DNA from: Polyrhizophydium stewartii
Lineage: Eukaryota > Chytridiomycota > Chytridiomycetes > Rhizophydiales
Direction: 5' to 3'
Length of the DNA stretch: 14,926 nt
NCBI GenBank assembly: GCA_027604665.1
Contig: JADGIZ010000368.1
Span: 1 to 14,926 of the forward strand
In this document: in pieces, positions 1-9,534 of the stretch
How the letters are laid out: each line of letters starts with the position of its first letter
Numbering within the stretch: the stretch's first letter is position 1
The notes under the pieces: model-generated
The model's database searches: none
Seen by the model: the letters and a program-made list of their open reading frames with translations, nothing else
Told to the model about the DNA's origin: nothing
Position numbers and translations under genes: made by a program

Positions 1-125
1 CGTGGTCGTCTTGGACAGCCGCGGCTCCCTCCGCCGACGCGCCGGGCGGCCCCGTTGCGCACGGATGCCCGCCCGCGGCTGCTAATGCGCCTCTGCCCGC
101 TGCCGCCACAAACCCCGATGGGCAG
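1..125 (+). other. 3' part of an intron of the ER Hsp90 gene (left edge cut)
   Basis: None of the three plus-strand frames here reads as the Hsp90 sequence expected just before DVFLRELIS, so I read the stretch as the 3' part of an intron. It has a branch-like CTAAT at 82-86 and a cag acceptor at 123-125. The acceptor leaves AC as the last two bases of a codon whose first base lies in an upstream exon outside the window. The signal peptide and the first N-terminal helix are therefore not visible. Confidence 0.6.
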
Positions 126-2701
126 ACGTCTTCCTCCGCGAGCTGATCTCGGTGCGTTTCCGGCGGCTTCCATGTGCTTCTGGGACGCCCCTTGCGCGCG
201 CCTGGTGTGCGTTTGGCCGCGCCTCCTCTCCTCGCCACTAACACCACACACCAACCCCACGCACACCCGCCCCGCAGAACGCCTCGGATGCCCTCGACAA
301 GATCCGCTTCCTGTCGCTCACCAACAGCACCGAGCTCGAGTCCAACCCCGATCTCAAGATCACAATCGTCGCCGACAAGAAGACCGGCACGCTGACCATC
401 ACCGACACGGGCGTCGGCATGACCAAGGCCAACCTGCGCGACAACCTCGGCACCATTGCCAAGGCACGTGCCGCATGCGTGTGCCTCATGCACAAGCCAC
501 ATGCCGCTCGCCGCTGACGCCTGCGCGATCCCCTGGCCCCGCGCTTGAACGCCCCTTCAACACCGACCGCATCTTGCAGTCCGGAACGGCCGACTTTATG
601 AAGAAGCTCGAGCGCAACAGCACCTCGTCGGACCTGATTGGGCAGTTTGGCGTCGGATTCTACTCGGTCTTCCTGGTCGCCGAGAGCGTCACGGTGATCT
701 CCAAGCACAACTCGGATGCGCAGTACATCTGGGAGTCGAGCTCTGAGAACGGCAAGTGCTCGCTGTCTCTCCTTGTACAAGACGCCCTTGTTCTGCTTGG
801 CGCGCCACTGACGCCCGACCAGACTTTACGATTGTGCAGGACCCCCGCGGCAGCACCCTCGGCCGCGGCACGCAGATCATCATCCACCTCAAGCCCGACT
901 CGCTCGAGTTCACGGACGACGAGCGCCTGCGCAAGCTCGTGCGCAAGCACAGCCAGTTCATCAACTTCCCCATCTATCTTTGGTCCATCCGCACGATCGA
1001 GGAGGAGGTCGAGGAGCCCGTCGAGGAGCCAAAACCCGAGTCTGACTCGGACGAGACGGTCGAGGATGTCACCGACGCAGACACAACCACGGCCGAACCG
1101 AAGACAAAGACCGTTGAGCGCCGCATCGCCGACTGGGAGCTGCTCAACCAGCACAAGCCCATCTGGACGCGTCCGCCGTCGAGTGTGACCGAGGAAGAGT
1201 ACGGCGAGTTCTACAAGTCCTTCTTCCGCGACACGCTGCCGGCCCTGGCACACAGCCACTTCAAGGCTGAGGGTGACACCGAGTTCCGCGCCATCATTTT
1301 TGTGCCGCCCAACCCGCCGTACAAGTTCCTCCAGCCGGACGAGCCGCAGGGAAAGAACGTGCGCCTGTTTGTGCGTCGTGTGTTCATCACCGACGAGCTC
1401 TCCAACTTCCTGCCGCGCTGGCTCAGCTTCATCCGCGTCGTTGTGGACTCGGACGATTTGCCGCTAAACGTGTCCCGCGAGACGCTCCAGAAGAACTCTC
1501 TGCTCAAGCTCATCCGCAAGAAGCTGATCGGCAAGACTCTCGACATGCTGTCCAAGCTCGCCGAAAACGATGAGCTCTACAGAAAGTTTTACAAGTCGTA
1601 CCGCATGGCAATCAAGTTTGGCCTGGTCGAGACCAAGTCGGCGCACAAGAAGCTCGTCAGGCTGCTGCGCTACGAGTCGACAACGCACGACTTTACCAGC
1701 CTCGAGGACTATGTCGGCCGCATGAAGAAGAACCAGCCGCAGATCTATTACATCAGCGCTCCCGATGCCGAGACTGCGCGCAACTCACCCGTCGTCGAGA
1801 CCCTTGTTGCCCGCGGATACGAAGTGCTGGTGGGTGCTTGCTGCGATCTGCCGCCCCACATTTTATGCGTTGAATTCCAAGCTCACAATGCCATGGCTCC
1901 GCCATGCTCAGTTCCTGGTTGACCCTGCCGACGAGCATCTCGTTCAGGGCGACCTCAAGACCTTCATGGGCAAGCCGATGCAGCACGTTGGCAGGACGGG
2001 CCTCAAGTTCGGCGATGAGGACGAGAAGACGGCCGCGCGCGAGACCGAGCTGGCGACCAAGTTCCGCCCGCTGACGGACTGGCTGCGCGAGAAGCTCAGC
2101 ACGTGGGTCGACAAGGTGCGCGTGTCGATGCAGCTCACGACGTCGCCGGCTGCGGTGCTGTCCGGCGAGCACGGCCTGTCGCCCAGCCAGGAGCGTCTGT
2201 ACTCGGCCCAGCTCGGCGACCGTGACGATCCCATGTTCAACTATTACATGGGCCTCAAGCGTGTCTTTGAGATCAACCCGGTATGTCGCAACCAGGAGTC
2301 CACGAGCGTGCTTGCTGCGTGCATAGTGAGCCTAAGCTAACGCGGACCCCGCGGCATAGGCACACCCAATCATCGAAGGCCTTCTTGCCAAGATCAACGA
2401 CGGCCGCGAGCAGGAGATCGAGAGCATTCCGTACCTGTTGTTCGAGTCCACTGCTATCGCCTCTGGCTGGGAGCCGCGCGACCGCAAGAAGTTCATGTTC
2501 TCGGTCGAGAGCGCTCTTCGCCTGATTGTCGGTGTCGATCTCGACAAGAAGCCCGATATCAAGGTCGAGCCCGCTCCCGAGGCCGAGGCCTCTGACAAGG
2601 AGGCCGCCGCCAAGGAGGCCGCCGCTGCCAAAGAGTCCGCGTCGACTGACGACGACGAGTATGCGCCGGACCCGTACATGCTGCTGCACGAGGAGCTGTG
2701 A
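126..2701 (+). CDS. ER Hsp90 chaperone, endoplasmin/GRP94-like (5' partial)
   Basis: ATP-dependent chaperone of the Hsp90 family, inferred to work in the ER lumen. Proposed exons: 126-151, 278-463, 580-751, 823-1829, 1912-2280, 2360-2701, giving about 700 residues in the window. Visible in order: [17 protein letters not shown] with the ATPase Glu, DTGVGM, GTIAKSGT and [10 protein letters not shown] of the nucleotide pocket; WES...[11 protein letters not shown]; an acidic linker ([11 protein letters not shown]); the middle domain with [26 protein letters not shown] and its catalytic Arg; a C-terminal dimerisation region; and a terminal HEEL. HEEL resembles the HDEL/KDEL retrieval signals, and the sequence tracks GRP94 (WDWELLN-like and KPIW motifs) better than cytosolic Hsp90, which ends in MEEVD. 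Two of its introns are GC-AG. The N-terminus and promoter are missing. Family assignment is very sure; ER location rests on the tail and on similarity. Confidence 0.93.
152..277 (+). other. ER Hsp90 gene intron (GT-AG)
   Basis: The donor gtgcgt follows the codon for Ser of FLRELIS and the cag acceptor precedes AAC of NASDALDK. A perfect CTAAC branch site lies at 238-242. Removing it restores the invariant Hsp90 sequence in phase 0, so the borders are well fixed. Confidence 0.92.
464..579 (+). other. GC-AG intron in the ER Hsp90 gene
   Basis: The exon ends in AAG (Lys of GTIAK) and the next exon starts TCC (Ser of SGTADF). The only donor that keeps this invariant motif in frame is AAG|gcacgt, a GC donor. 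The nearby gt at 468 would shift the frame. The branch site CTGAC is at 514-518, and no AG occurs between it and the cag at 577-579. Confidence 0.85.
752..822 (+). other. GC-AG intron with consensus gcaagt donor in the ER Hsp90 gene
   Basis: The exon ends ...GAG AAC G and the donor is gcaagt, the classical GC-AG consensus. The acceptor is the cag ending at 822. Joining G to AC gives Asp, producing WESSSEND followed by FTIVQDPRG, which lines up with WESDSNE-FSVIADPRG of vertebrate GRP94. No GT donor in this stretch gives the right phase. The branch site CTGAC is at 808-812, close to the acceptor. Confidence 0.85.
1830..1911 (+). other. ER Hsp90 gene intron (GT-AG)
   Basis: Donor gtgggt follows GYEVL and the cag acceptor precedes FLVDPADE, phase 0. 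A branch-like CTCAC lies at 1882-1886. Confidence 0.88.
2281..2359 (+). other. ER Hsp90 gene intron (GT-AG)
   Basis: Donor gtatgt follows FEINP and the tag acceptor precedes AHPIIEGLL, phase 0. The branch site CTAAC is at 2337-2341. Confidence 0.92.
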
Positions 2702-2926
2702 TTGTGGCTATTGGTGTATGCCGGCCAGCAAGGGATGCGAGCATGTGAATGAAGGGAGGGATGCTCAGAGCTTGTGTCCGCCGCTCCGAGATGTGCCTCG
2801 AGCCTTGTCCGCGTTTTGCCTGCTCGACGACATCGAGGCAGCTCCGACCCCCCAGGCAGCGCCTCGCCCGCAGAGCGCCCACGAACACCGCACCGCCCAA
2901 CCCACCCAAAACCACACACACGCACC
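2702..2926 (+). promoter_or_regulatory. Intergenic: ER Hsp90 3' end and ATG2 promoter/leader
   Basis: These 225 bases separate two tandem genes and must hold the Hsp90 3' UTR and poly(A) site plus the ATG2 promoter and 5' leader. I see no AATAAA, TATA box or clear operator. The last 50 or so bases before the ATG are C/A-rich with almost no G or T (CACA and CCCA runs), a composition common in fungal leaders. The ATG at 2927 sits in a good context (cgcaccATGtgg). Confidence 0.5.
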
Positions 2927-5900
2927 ATGTGGGACGCCTGGTTCAAGCCCTGGACCTCGGACGCCTTCCAGAAGCGACTCGCAAAGTACTTGCTGAAGCA
3001 GACCATCGGCAAGTTCCTGGCCGACGAGGTCAACTGGGACAGCTACGAGTTCCAGCTCGTCAACGGTCAAGTGACGCTGCGCGACCTGCGGCTCAAGACC
3101 TCGGTAAGGGCGAGCGGCGTGCAGCTTCCCTGGCGCCGGGCCGCGGCATAGCCGGCATGCGCTCCCCAACCCTGGCCCCGACCAAGCGCCACCGTCCGGC
3201 GGTCGAGCATGCTGACCTGCCGCTCTCCCCCGGTCTGCGCGCGGCCTTGCCCGGCCGCCACGCACCCGCCATGCAGGTCGTCAACAAGGCGATTGGACCA
3301 GGCAGGCCTGTGCGCATGCTGGCCGGCCGCATCGGCACCCTGCGCATCGTCGTGCCGTGGAACGGCTTCTTCACCGAGCCATGTGCGATGGAGATTGAGG
3401 ACCTGGCCATCGAGTTTGGCCCGGAGGACCCGGCCGCAGAGGCGGAGCAGCTCCGGCAGCAGCAGCAACAGCAGCAGCAACAGCAGCAGCAAAAGCATCA
3501 ACAGCAGCCGATCATGTCGTCATCATTCCATTTTGCGGACAACTTCCTGCGCACGGAGCTGTCGGACGACGAGGCAGACTCGCCAACACGGTCGATCCTG
3601 CAGCAGCAGGACGGCAGCGCAGGAAACGGTCTCTCTGACCTCGCACGCATGATCGAGAACATCCTCAGCAAGGTCACGCTCTCGCTCACGCGCATCTCGT
3701 GCACGTACACGTCGCCGTCAGGCGCCATGGTCGAGCTGTCGAGCAGCCAGATCACACTATGCGATCACACGGCCGAGAGCATCCAGCGCATCATCCCCGA
3801 GTGGCTGCGCACGACCGACGGGCCAGTGCTCAACAACGTGTTCAAGTACCTGCGCGTACTTCACGTGTCCGTCGCTGTTCTTGGAAACGCCGCCATTTCC
3901 AACCGCCAAATCGCATCTGTGCCCGAGGGTTGGATCCGCATTTTGTTCAAACAGGAGCCCGGCGCCGACTCGGACATGCAAGGGAGCGGCATCTCCTCGG
4001 CGTCGTCGGTATGGCTTGGGACGTTTGATATTGCATGCGACCTGGATCGCGTGGCGCTCGCGGTGCATCCTGCCACGCTCCGCGACCTGGTTTCAATTGC
4101 GTCGTCCGGCAGCGCTTCGCCGGCCTCGTCTCAGACGCCGTCGCCTGCATCTGCGTCGACAGGCTCGTATGGCTCGACAACGTCGCCGATGGGATACGCG
4201 TCTGCCTCACAACCACGACCGCAGGCTGTGGCATATCCCCCGCAGCTGATGTCGCCGCACCAGCTGTCGGCCATCCAGCTATCATCGCAAGCAGACCCTG
4301 TCGCCGTCACGCTACGCATCGGGCACGCGGTGGTCTGCTTGTTCCATCCAAATGGCCGCGAGCCCACCGTCCGCGACCTTGAAATACTGACCACCAAAGG
4401 CCCCGAGGAGGCCACCATGCTTCGCGACGCCGACCATTTGCGCTTTGACGCAAGGAATGCGACCCTGCGTATGCAGAAGAACTCGGGGCTTCTATCCGAG
4501 ATGCTTGGCATTGACCTCTCCGTGAGCGAGCTTCTCTTGCGCCACCGATCGGCAGCCATTTCTGCAGATGCGACCGCCATCATGCGGACCTGGCCGTCTG
4601 CAGACATCCCAGAGGCATCGCTGCTTGGCGAGTTCCTGGCTCGCAAAACGGCCGTGCCGCAGTCGCAGCCGAGGTTCAGCCACGGTGGAGACGATATTCT
4701 GCGGGTGCGATTTGAAGGCACCAGCCAGATGGACATTTCGCCAGGCATTGTTGGCAGCGGAGCGATCCCGCAGCCGCCCGTTGTTTCTTGGACGTACCAT
4801 ACATCGGTGCTGCTGCCGCCCCTCGCGCTTTCTTTGGCAGTCGACGTGCTCGAGGACATTCAAGTGTATGCCGCGAGTTTGTCTGCCGTTGCCACAAATT
4901 CCCAGTCGCCGCCGCGCTCATCGCGCACCGAAGGCACGGCAGATCGATCAAAGGTGGCGAGTGCAGTATCTGGTGCGCTTGGAGAGCATTCAAAAGCTGA
5001 CACAGTCCTGGTGGCGCTCAAGTCGGACCTTTCGTTTTCGATATCGTGCCCGTTTGTCCGAATGGTGCTCGAGATCTCCCCGAGTGGAGTCCTGGCGTGA
5101 GTTTGCCGCGGCCGAGCCGAGGTAGGTTTTGCCTGATCGCTGACCAGGGCGTGGTCTTGCTTTACGAGCAGGGAGGGGCTGGTGTTTCCCGTTGTGGATG
5201 CATTCTCGATCCAGATTGGCGAGGCGCAGACAGAGCCATCCGGCCTACCGAGCGTCGATGTCAGTGCAGGCTTCATTGTGGTCGGGCTTGCCATCGAGCC
5301 GGATCCGAGTGGTTCGTTTCCGTTGACGTGCTACGCAGTCTGTGTCGTGAATTGCTGACATTCGGTGCTCGTGCTCGCCAGATTACTGTCCGATCGCGCT
5401 GATCGATTCGGTGCGCTTTGATGTGGCGACAAAGACCGACAGCCCGCTGCGCAAGCAAGGTCGCTTCGAGGACATCATCGCCGATCTGCACAAGTTGTAC
5501 CGCGAGAACATTCGGACGTCGGACGAGCTGTCGGCCAAGAGCTGGTCCGACGTCGGTGACGATCCGGGTGCCGACGACGGCCGCGATTCGCCCAAGTTCT
5601 GGGGCGAGGCCAATGCAAAGTACCGCCGCAACCATCCCTTTGCGGCGCTGACGGTGCGATCTGTTGCTCTCGGCTGCACCTGGGCTTGTTGCTGACGATG
5701 GATCGCGATTGCGCAGCTCACGGTTGCGACCATTGACTGCTCGAGCATCGACGTGCATGTTGCCGACACCGAGTTCCCGATGATCCACAAGCTGCTTGAG
5801 CAGGCGCAGGCGCTCAACACCAGCGATGACCAAGTTACCCCTTTCCCGAGCGTGGCGCTCCTGATCATGTCCACCAAGGCGTCGCTTCGACTCACGTCCC

Positions 5901-8900
5901 GAGGAGACCCGCTGCGCAACCAGCGGTATGACGTCAGCTTCAGTGAGCTGGATATGATCCTGTCGCTCAATTCGGCGTCCAGCAGCAAGGTAAGCCGGCA
6001 GCCTGCTGTTGTTGTGCGCTTGTCGGCACTTCTCGTGCTCACGCGCTGGCGGCAATCAGAACACACTTGCCGTTGAGCTGGCATCGGGCAGCCTCATGCT
6101 GGCGTTCCAGAAGTTCCTCGTTGGCACCGACTTCCACCAGCAGACGACGGTGCTAAACCAAACGTGCGAGGGGGAGCCAGGGGCAATGCTGCGCCTTGTT
6201 TTCTCGCAGACCGACGACTTTGAAATTGGACTGCGGCAGACGTCGCTGACGGCAGTCGTCAGCAACTTTTCGATGCACGCGCCTGTGGACTTGTCTGATC
6301 TGGAGCGTATTGCAAAGGAGCTCGAGCCGCCGCGGTCGCCTGGAACGCCCGCGTCGACGCGGCAGGGGGTTGAACTCGAGAGCTTTACCAACGTCCATGT
6401 CTTACTGCGCAGCTTCCATGTCGTGCACACCTCGCAGCCGTTTGCCGGCGCATCGCTATTCGGCGCCCGCAAGCTGCAGGTGTCGACCAATCTCATGGCT
6501 GAGTCGCCCACGCGCTCGTTCGATGTCTCGGCGACGGACGTGACGCTTGGCATCTCGCGCAGCGCCGACGCGAGCGCTATGCTGTGCGAGCCGCTGCCGG
6601 CCTCGGATATGGCCGATCCGTGGGCGTCTTTCCGCCGCTTCGTCAACGTGGGTCTGCACACTGGCAAGTGTCAGCTTGGACCCTGCGATGGCTGACAAAT
6701 CTGGGCCGGTGGGCTTGAGCAGTCGGTTGGGTTCGTGCGCGTTGGGCAGGCGGACACGATCAAGCTACTCGTGCGCAACAACGCCGAGCACATTCTCCCC
6801 AATTCCGAGGTTGCGTTGCGTTGCTCTTGCCAAGTCCGATGGCGTGTGCGCTGATCCAGCTGTGTCGTCGTCGCTGCAGATCGACGTCAGCCTGAACCAG
6901 ATCCTCATTGATACATTCCCTGACTCGCTTGCAGCCGCACAGCAATACTTCGCATCATTCGGACCTGCAGACAAGGATGCCCCGCCAAAGTCCTCCGCGC
7001 GGCGGCCGTCCGCGTCGGTGCCGGTGCCGAGCGCCGAAACGTTCGCGGAAGGCAGTGAAACCAATGTTTTTGGTGGGCAGTGCGTCACTTGCCGTGCAAG
7101 GCTCACGCTCAGGCTGACAAAGCACTTCCCTGGATAGAAAACGTTGACGAGACGGCGTTTGAGTCGGTTGCCACGGTGCCTGGGACGGACGACAACGAAG
7201 ACGGAGAGGGCAATGACGACGATGATGCTGCATCCGACGCCAGAGATCACGAGTGGCAGATGAACTTTGAGGCCGTGCTGGCGACGCAGGGTCAAGCGGA
7301 CGTAATCACCGACTGCGTGCGGCCTCGGCTGCCGGCGGGCGAGCAGATTGCCGTCGAAGAGGGCTATCTAGCCCGTGTGCTCGCCGAGCAGGCAGCCAAG
7401 AGCGCGTGCGTCGATGGTTCTCGCAGCTGCTGGCTCGTGCGGGATGACATGCTGACGACCGTTGCCGGCAGACTGGCCGTGCTGCCCGCGGGCGTCTTTC
7501 GGCTGCGCGATTGCAACATTGTCTGGCGGCTATACGACGGGTCGCATTGGGACTTTGAGGACGATATGCTGCGCCGGACGTCCGGCGCCACCGGCCGCAT
7601 GTCGCAGTCGATGGCTGGCGGCGGCGGCGGACAGGGCGACGACGGCGGCGCATACGGCCTCGACCGCGATGCGTTGTCCGTCTCCGATGGAATGCATGCA
7701 TCGGCGAGCATCATGGGCGACGACGCCAGCAGTCAGTCTCTGGGTCGTCCGCGCAGCAAAGATCACGAGCTCGAGATGCATCTCGTCTCGCTCTGCATCG
7801 AGTCGCAGACGTACCCGGCGTCGAGTACTGAGCTATCGCACAGCCTGGACGTGCGTGTCCGCGACGTTGAGATCATTGACAATCTCAAGACGTCAAGGTG
7901 GCGCAAGTTCTTCAGTTACATGCAGCCCGAGAGCAACATGCTGCCGCGCGAGACCAACAGCGACATGATTGCTGTGTCGTGGCGCGGCATCCCGCAGCGC
8001 GATGGTGCAGAAGAGATTCGCATGCGGGTGCGGTCCAAGCTTGATGTGACAGCGACATGTGAACGATTCGAATGGCTGACGCGATACTGGACAGGCCACG
8101 CTGCTGCCGTTCCGCATGTATATTGATCAGGACACGCTCAAGTTTGCAATCCGGTTCTTTTCAGATGCCGCCGAGCTTGCTCCGAGCAAGCAAACGTCGT
8201 CTGCGGCGCCGTCCAAGAGCCCGTCGGCGGCCAAGTCGGCGGCAAGCGACGAGACGTTTTTCCGTGAGTGCCCTTGCTGTTGTCACGTATGAAATTACTT
8301 TGTTCGCGGCTGCTGTGTGGCCGGCCGCTGACTGCGGTGATGTCGCACTTTGCCATGGACAGAGCTGTGTGAGATTGACGCGATTCACATGAAGATCGAC
8401 TACAAGCCCAAGCACGTGGACTTTACAAGCATCAAGGACGGCAAGTTTATCGAGTTTCTCAACTTTGTGCATCTTGATAGCGCCGAGCTGTCGCTGCACC
8501 GCATCCGGCTTGCTGGCGTGAGTGATTGACCTCGCGGCCGTCTGGGAGCGAAGAGGCTTGGTGCATGTTTGGGGTGTCTGCTGACTGCTCCGGACGTGAC
8601 CGGGAACAGGTCAAGGGCTGGCAGAACCTCGGAAAGCGCCTGATGAACGTGTGGCTGCCATACATCCGCGACACGCAGGTGCCGCACATGGCGTCAGGCG
8701 TGTCGACAGTGCGGCCGCTGGTCAATCTGGGTGCGGGAGTCGCGGACCTGGTGCTACTGCCTGTCGAGCAGTTCCGCAAGGACGGGCGGATCATCAAGGG
8801 GCTCAAGAAGGGCACCGGCGCGTTTCTCAAGGCGGCGACGATGGAGACGATCAAGCTCGGCAGCCGCATGGCCGCAGGCACGCAGGTCATTCTGGAGCGC

Positions 8901-9534
8901 GCCGAGGAGCTCATGACTGGCCCCGGGGGTCTCGGCGCGCCGGGAGGCAGTCAAGGAGGACAAGGCATGGGCGGATCTTCCAGCGCGTTTGGAGGCTCGA
9001 GCGAGTACGGCGATGTGCATGGTGCACCGGGGCCGAGTGGGGCCAGCGCGTACGGCAGTACCGTCGCGGCAGACCGGCGGCAGTACTCCAAGTTTGCGGA
9101 CCAGCCGAGGGATATCCGCGAGGGCCTGCAGATGGGATACGCCAGCCTCAGCCAGGGCGTGCGCAGCGCGGCACGGACCATCTTTGCTGTGCCGACGGAT
9201 GTGTACGAGGCCGGCGAAGAGGTGGGGCGGCCCGCATTGCGCTGGTTCTGAAAGCAAGAGATGCTGACGGGTCCATGCGGCGACTCGTTGTGCAGGGGCG
9301 TGTGCATCCTGTGGTGCGCGCTGTGCCTGTTGCGATCCTGCAGCCCATCATTGGCGCCACGGATGCCGTGTCCAAGACGCTCGTGGGCCTGCAGAACTCG
9401 CTGGACAGGACGCAGCAGCGACGGATGGAGGACAAGTGGGTGTCCGAAACACATGAGTCCCGACTTTGTCTCTTCGTTTTTGGTTGCGCTGACGCATGCT
9501 CAACGCAACACGCAGGTACAAGCGTCAGGGTTGA
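2927..9534 (+). CDS. ATG2: Autophagy-related protein 2 (lipid transfer protein)
   Basis: Bridge-like lipid transfer protein that moves phospholipids from ER exit sites to the growing phagophore, working with Atg9 and Atg18/WIPI. Proposed exons: 2927-3103, 3277-5096, 5172-5311, 5382-5653, 5717-5989, 6060-6647, 6723-6809, 6880-7072, 7138-8045, 8095-8263, 8363-8517, 8610-9221, 9296-9435, 9516-9534. All phases join, giving 1,850 aa, normal for the family. The N-terminus MWDAWFKPWTSDAFQKRLAKY followed by LLKQTIGKFL is the chorein motif. VGFVRVGQADTIKLLV lies in the central (CAD) region; IKIDYKP-like KIDYKPKHVDF and the NVWLPYIRD, GAGVADLVLLP and YRKDGRI-like blocks form the ATG_C domain (about aa 1550-1680). 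The end VRAVPVAILQPIIGATDAVS, then EDKYKRQG, is typical. Low-complexity inserts: Q12 at aa 120-131, a Ser/Ala-rich loop near aa 334-387, a Gly/Asp-rich loop in exon 9 and a Gly/Ser-rich loop in exon 12. Minor exon borders may be off by a few residues. Confidence 0.95.
3104..3276 (+). other. ATG2 intron 1 (GT-AG)
   Basis: Donor gtaagg follows LRLKTS and the cag acceptor precedes VVNKAIG. The branch site CTGAC is at 3212-3216, and no AG lies between it and the acceptor. At 173 nt it is the longest complete intron in the window. Confidence 0.85.
3457..3492 (+). repeat. CAG/CAA tract encoding Q12 in ATG2
   Basis: Twelve Gln codons, mostly CAG with every fourth one CAA, lie just after the chorein domain in exon 2 (aa 120-131). 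A further K-H-QQQ follows. The regular CAG CAG CAG CAA pattern is a 12-nt period repeated three times, so the tract probably grew by unit duplication. Confidence 0.95.
5097..6059 (+). other. ATG2 introns 2-5 and the short exons between them
   Basis: Introns are 5097-5171 (gtgagt, branch CTGAC 5140-5144), 5312-5381 (gttcgt, CTGAC 5355-5359), 5654-5716 (gtgcga, CTGAC 5692-5696) and 5990-6059 (gtaagc, CTCAC 6038-6042). Splicing gives continuous protein through AEGLVFPVVDAF, EPDPSDYCPIALI, AALTLTVATIDC and SSSKNTLAVEL. Intron 3 has a weak donor, but phase and the branch site support it. Confidence 0.82.
6648..6722 (+). other. ATG2 intron 6 with tandem NAGNAG acceptor
   Basis: The donor gtgggt follows FRRFVN, and the branch site CTGAC is at 6692-6696. 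The 3' end reads ttgagcag, so splicing can occur at 6719 or 6722. The difference is one extra Gln before SVGFVRVGQ. Both options keep the frame. The donor was chosen because it is the only phase-0 GT before the in-frame TGA at 6693. Confidence 0.75.
6810..8094 (+). other. ATG2 introns 7-9 with exons 8 and 9
   Basis: Introns are 6810-6879 (weak donor gttgcg, branch CTGAT 6851-6855), 7073-7137 (gtgggc, CTGAC 7114-7118) and 8046-8094 (gtgaca, CTGAC 8076-8080). Intron 9 is only 49 nt, the shortest in the window. Joined protein reads ILPNSEIDVSLNQIL, TNVFENVDETAF and RSKLDATLLPFRMYIDQD; the last matches the family's LRLHVDQD-like block. Confidence 0.8.
8264..9515 (+). other. ATG2 introns 10-13 with exons 11-13
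   Basis: Introns are 8264-8362 (gtgagt, CTGAC 8328-8332), 8518-8609 (gtgagt, CTGAC 8581-8585), 9222-9295 (gtgggg, CTGAC 9264-9268) and 9436-9515 (gtgggt, CTGAC 9489-9493). Joined protein reads TFFQLCEIDAIHMKIDYKPK, RIRLAGVKGWQNL, YEAGEEGRVHPVVRAVP and EDKYKRQG. The last exon is 9516-9534, only 19 nt including the stop. Confidence 0.87.

Noticed and set aside
55..1188. Unspliced open frame of 377 codons at the left end
   Set aside because: Only part of it agrees with Hsp90; it crosses three introns and leaves the true frame after 822.
2332..3033. Minus-strand frame of about 230 codons across the Hsp90/ATG2 gap
   Set aside because: It overlaps the last Hsp90 exon, the ATG2 promoter and ATG2 exon 1 in antisense, and has no motif or splice logic of its own.
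2749..3276. Upstream ATG at 2749, in frame with ATG2 exon 2, as an alternative ATG2 start
   Set aside because: It reads through the leader, exon 1 (in the wrong frame) and intron 1. The chorein start MWDAWFKPW at 2927 joins exon 2 by a good gtaagg...cag intron and matches the family.
4131..4859. Long open frame on the minus strand (about 240 codons) opposite ATG2 exon 2
   Set aside because: It is antisense to well-conserved ATG2 coding sequence, shows low-complexity Ser/Arg composition and no recognisable family. GC-rich DNA gives such shadows freely.
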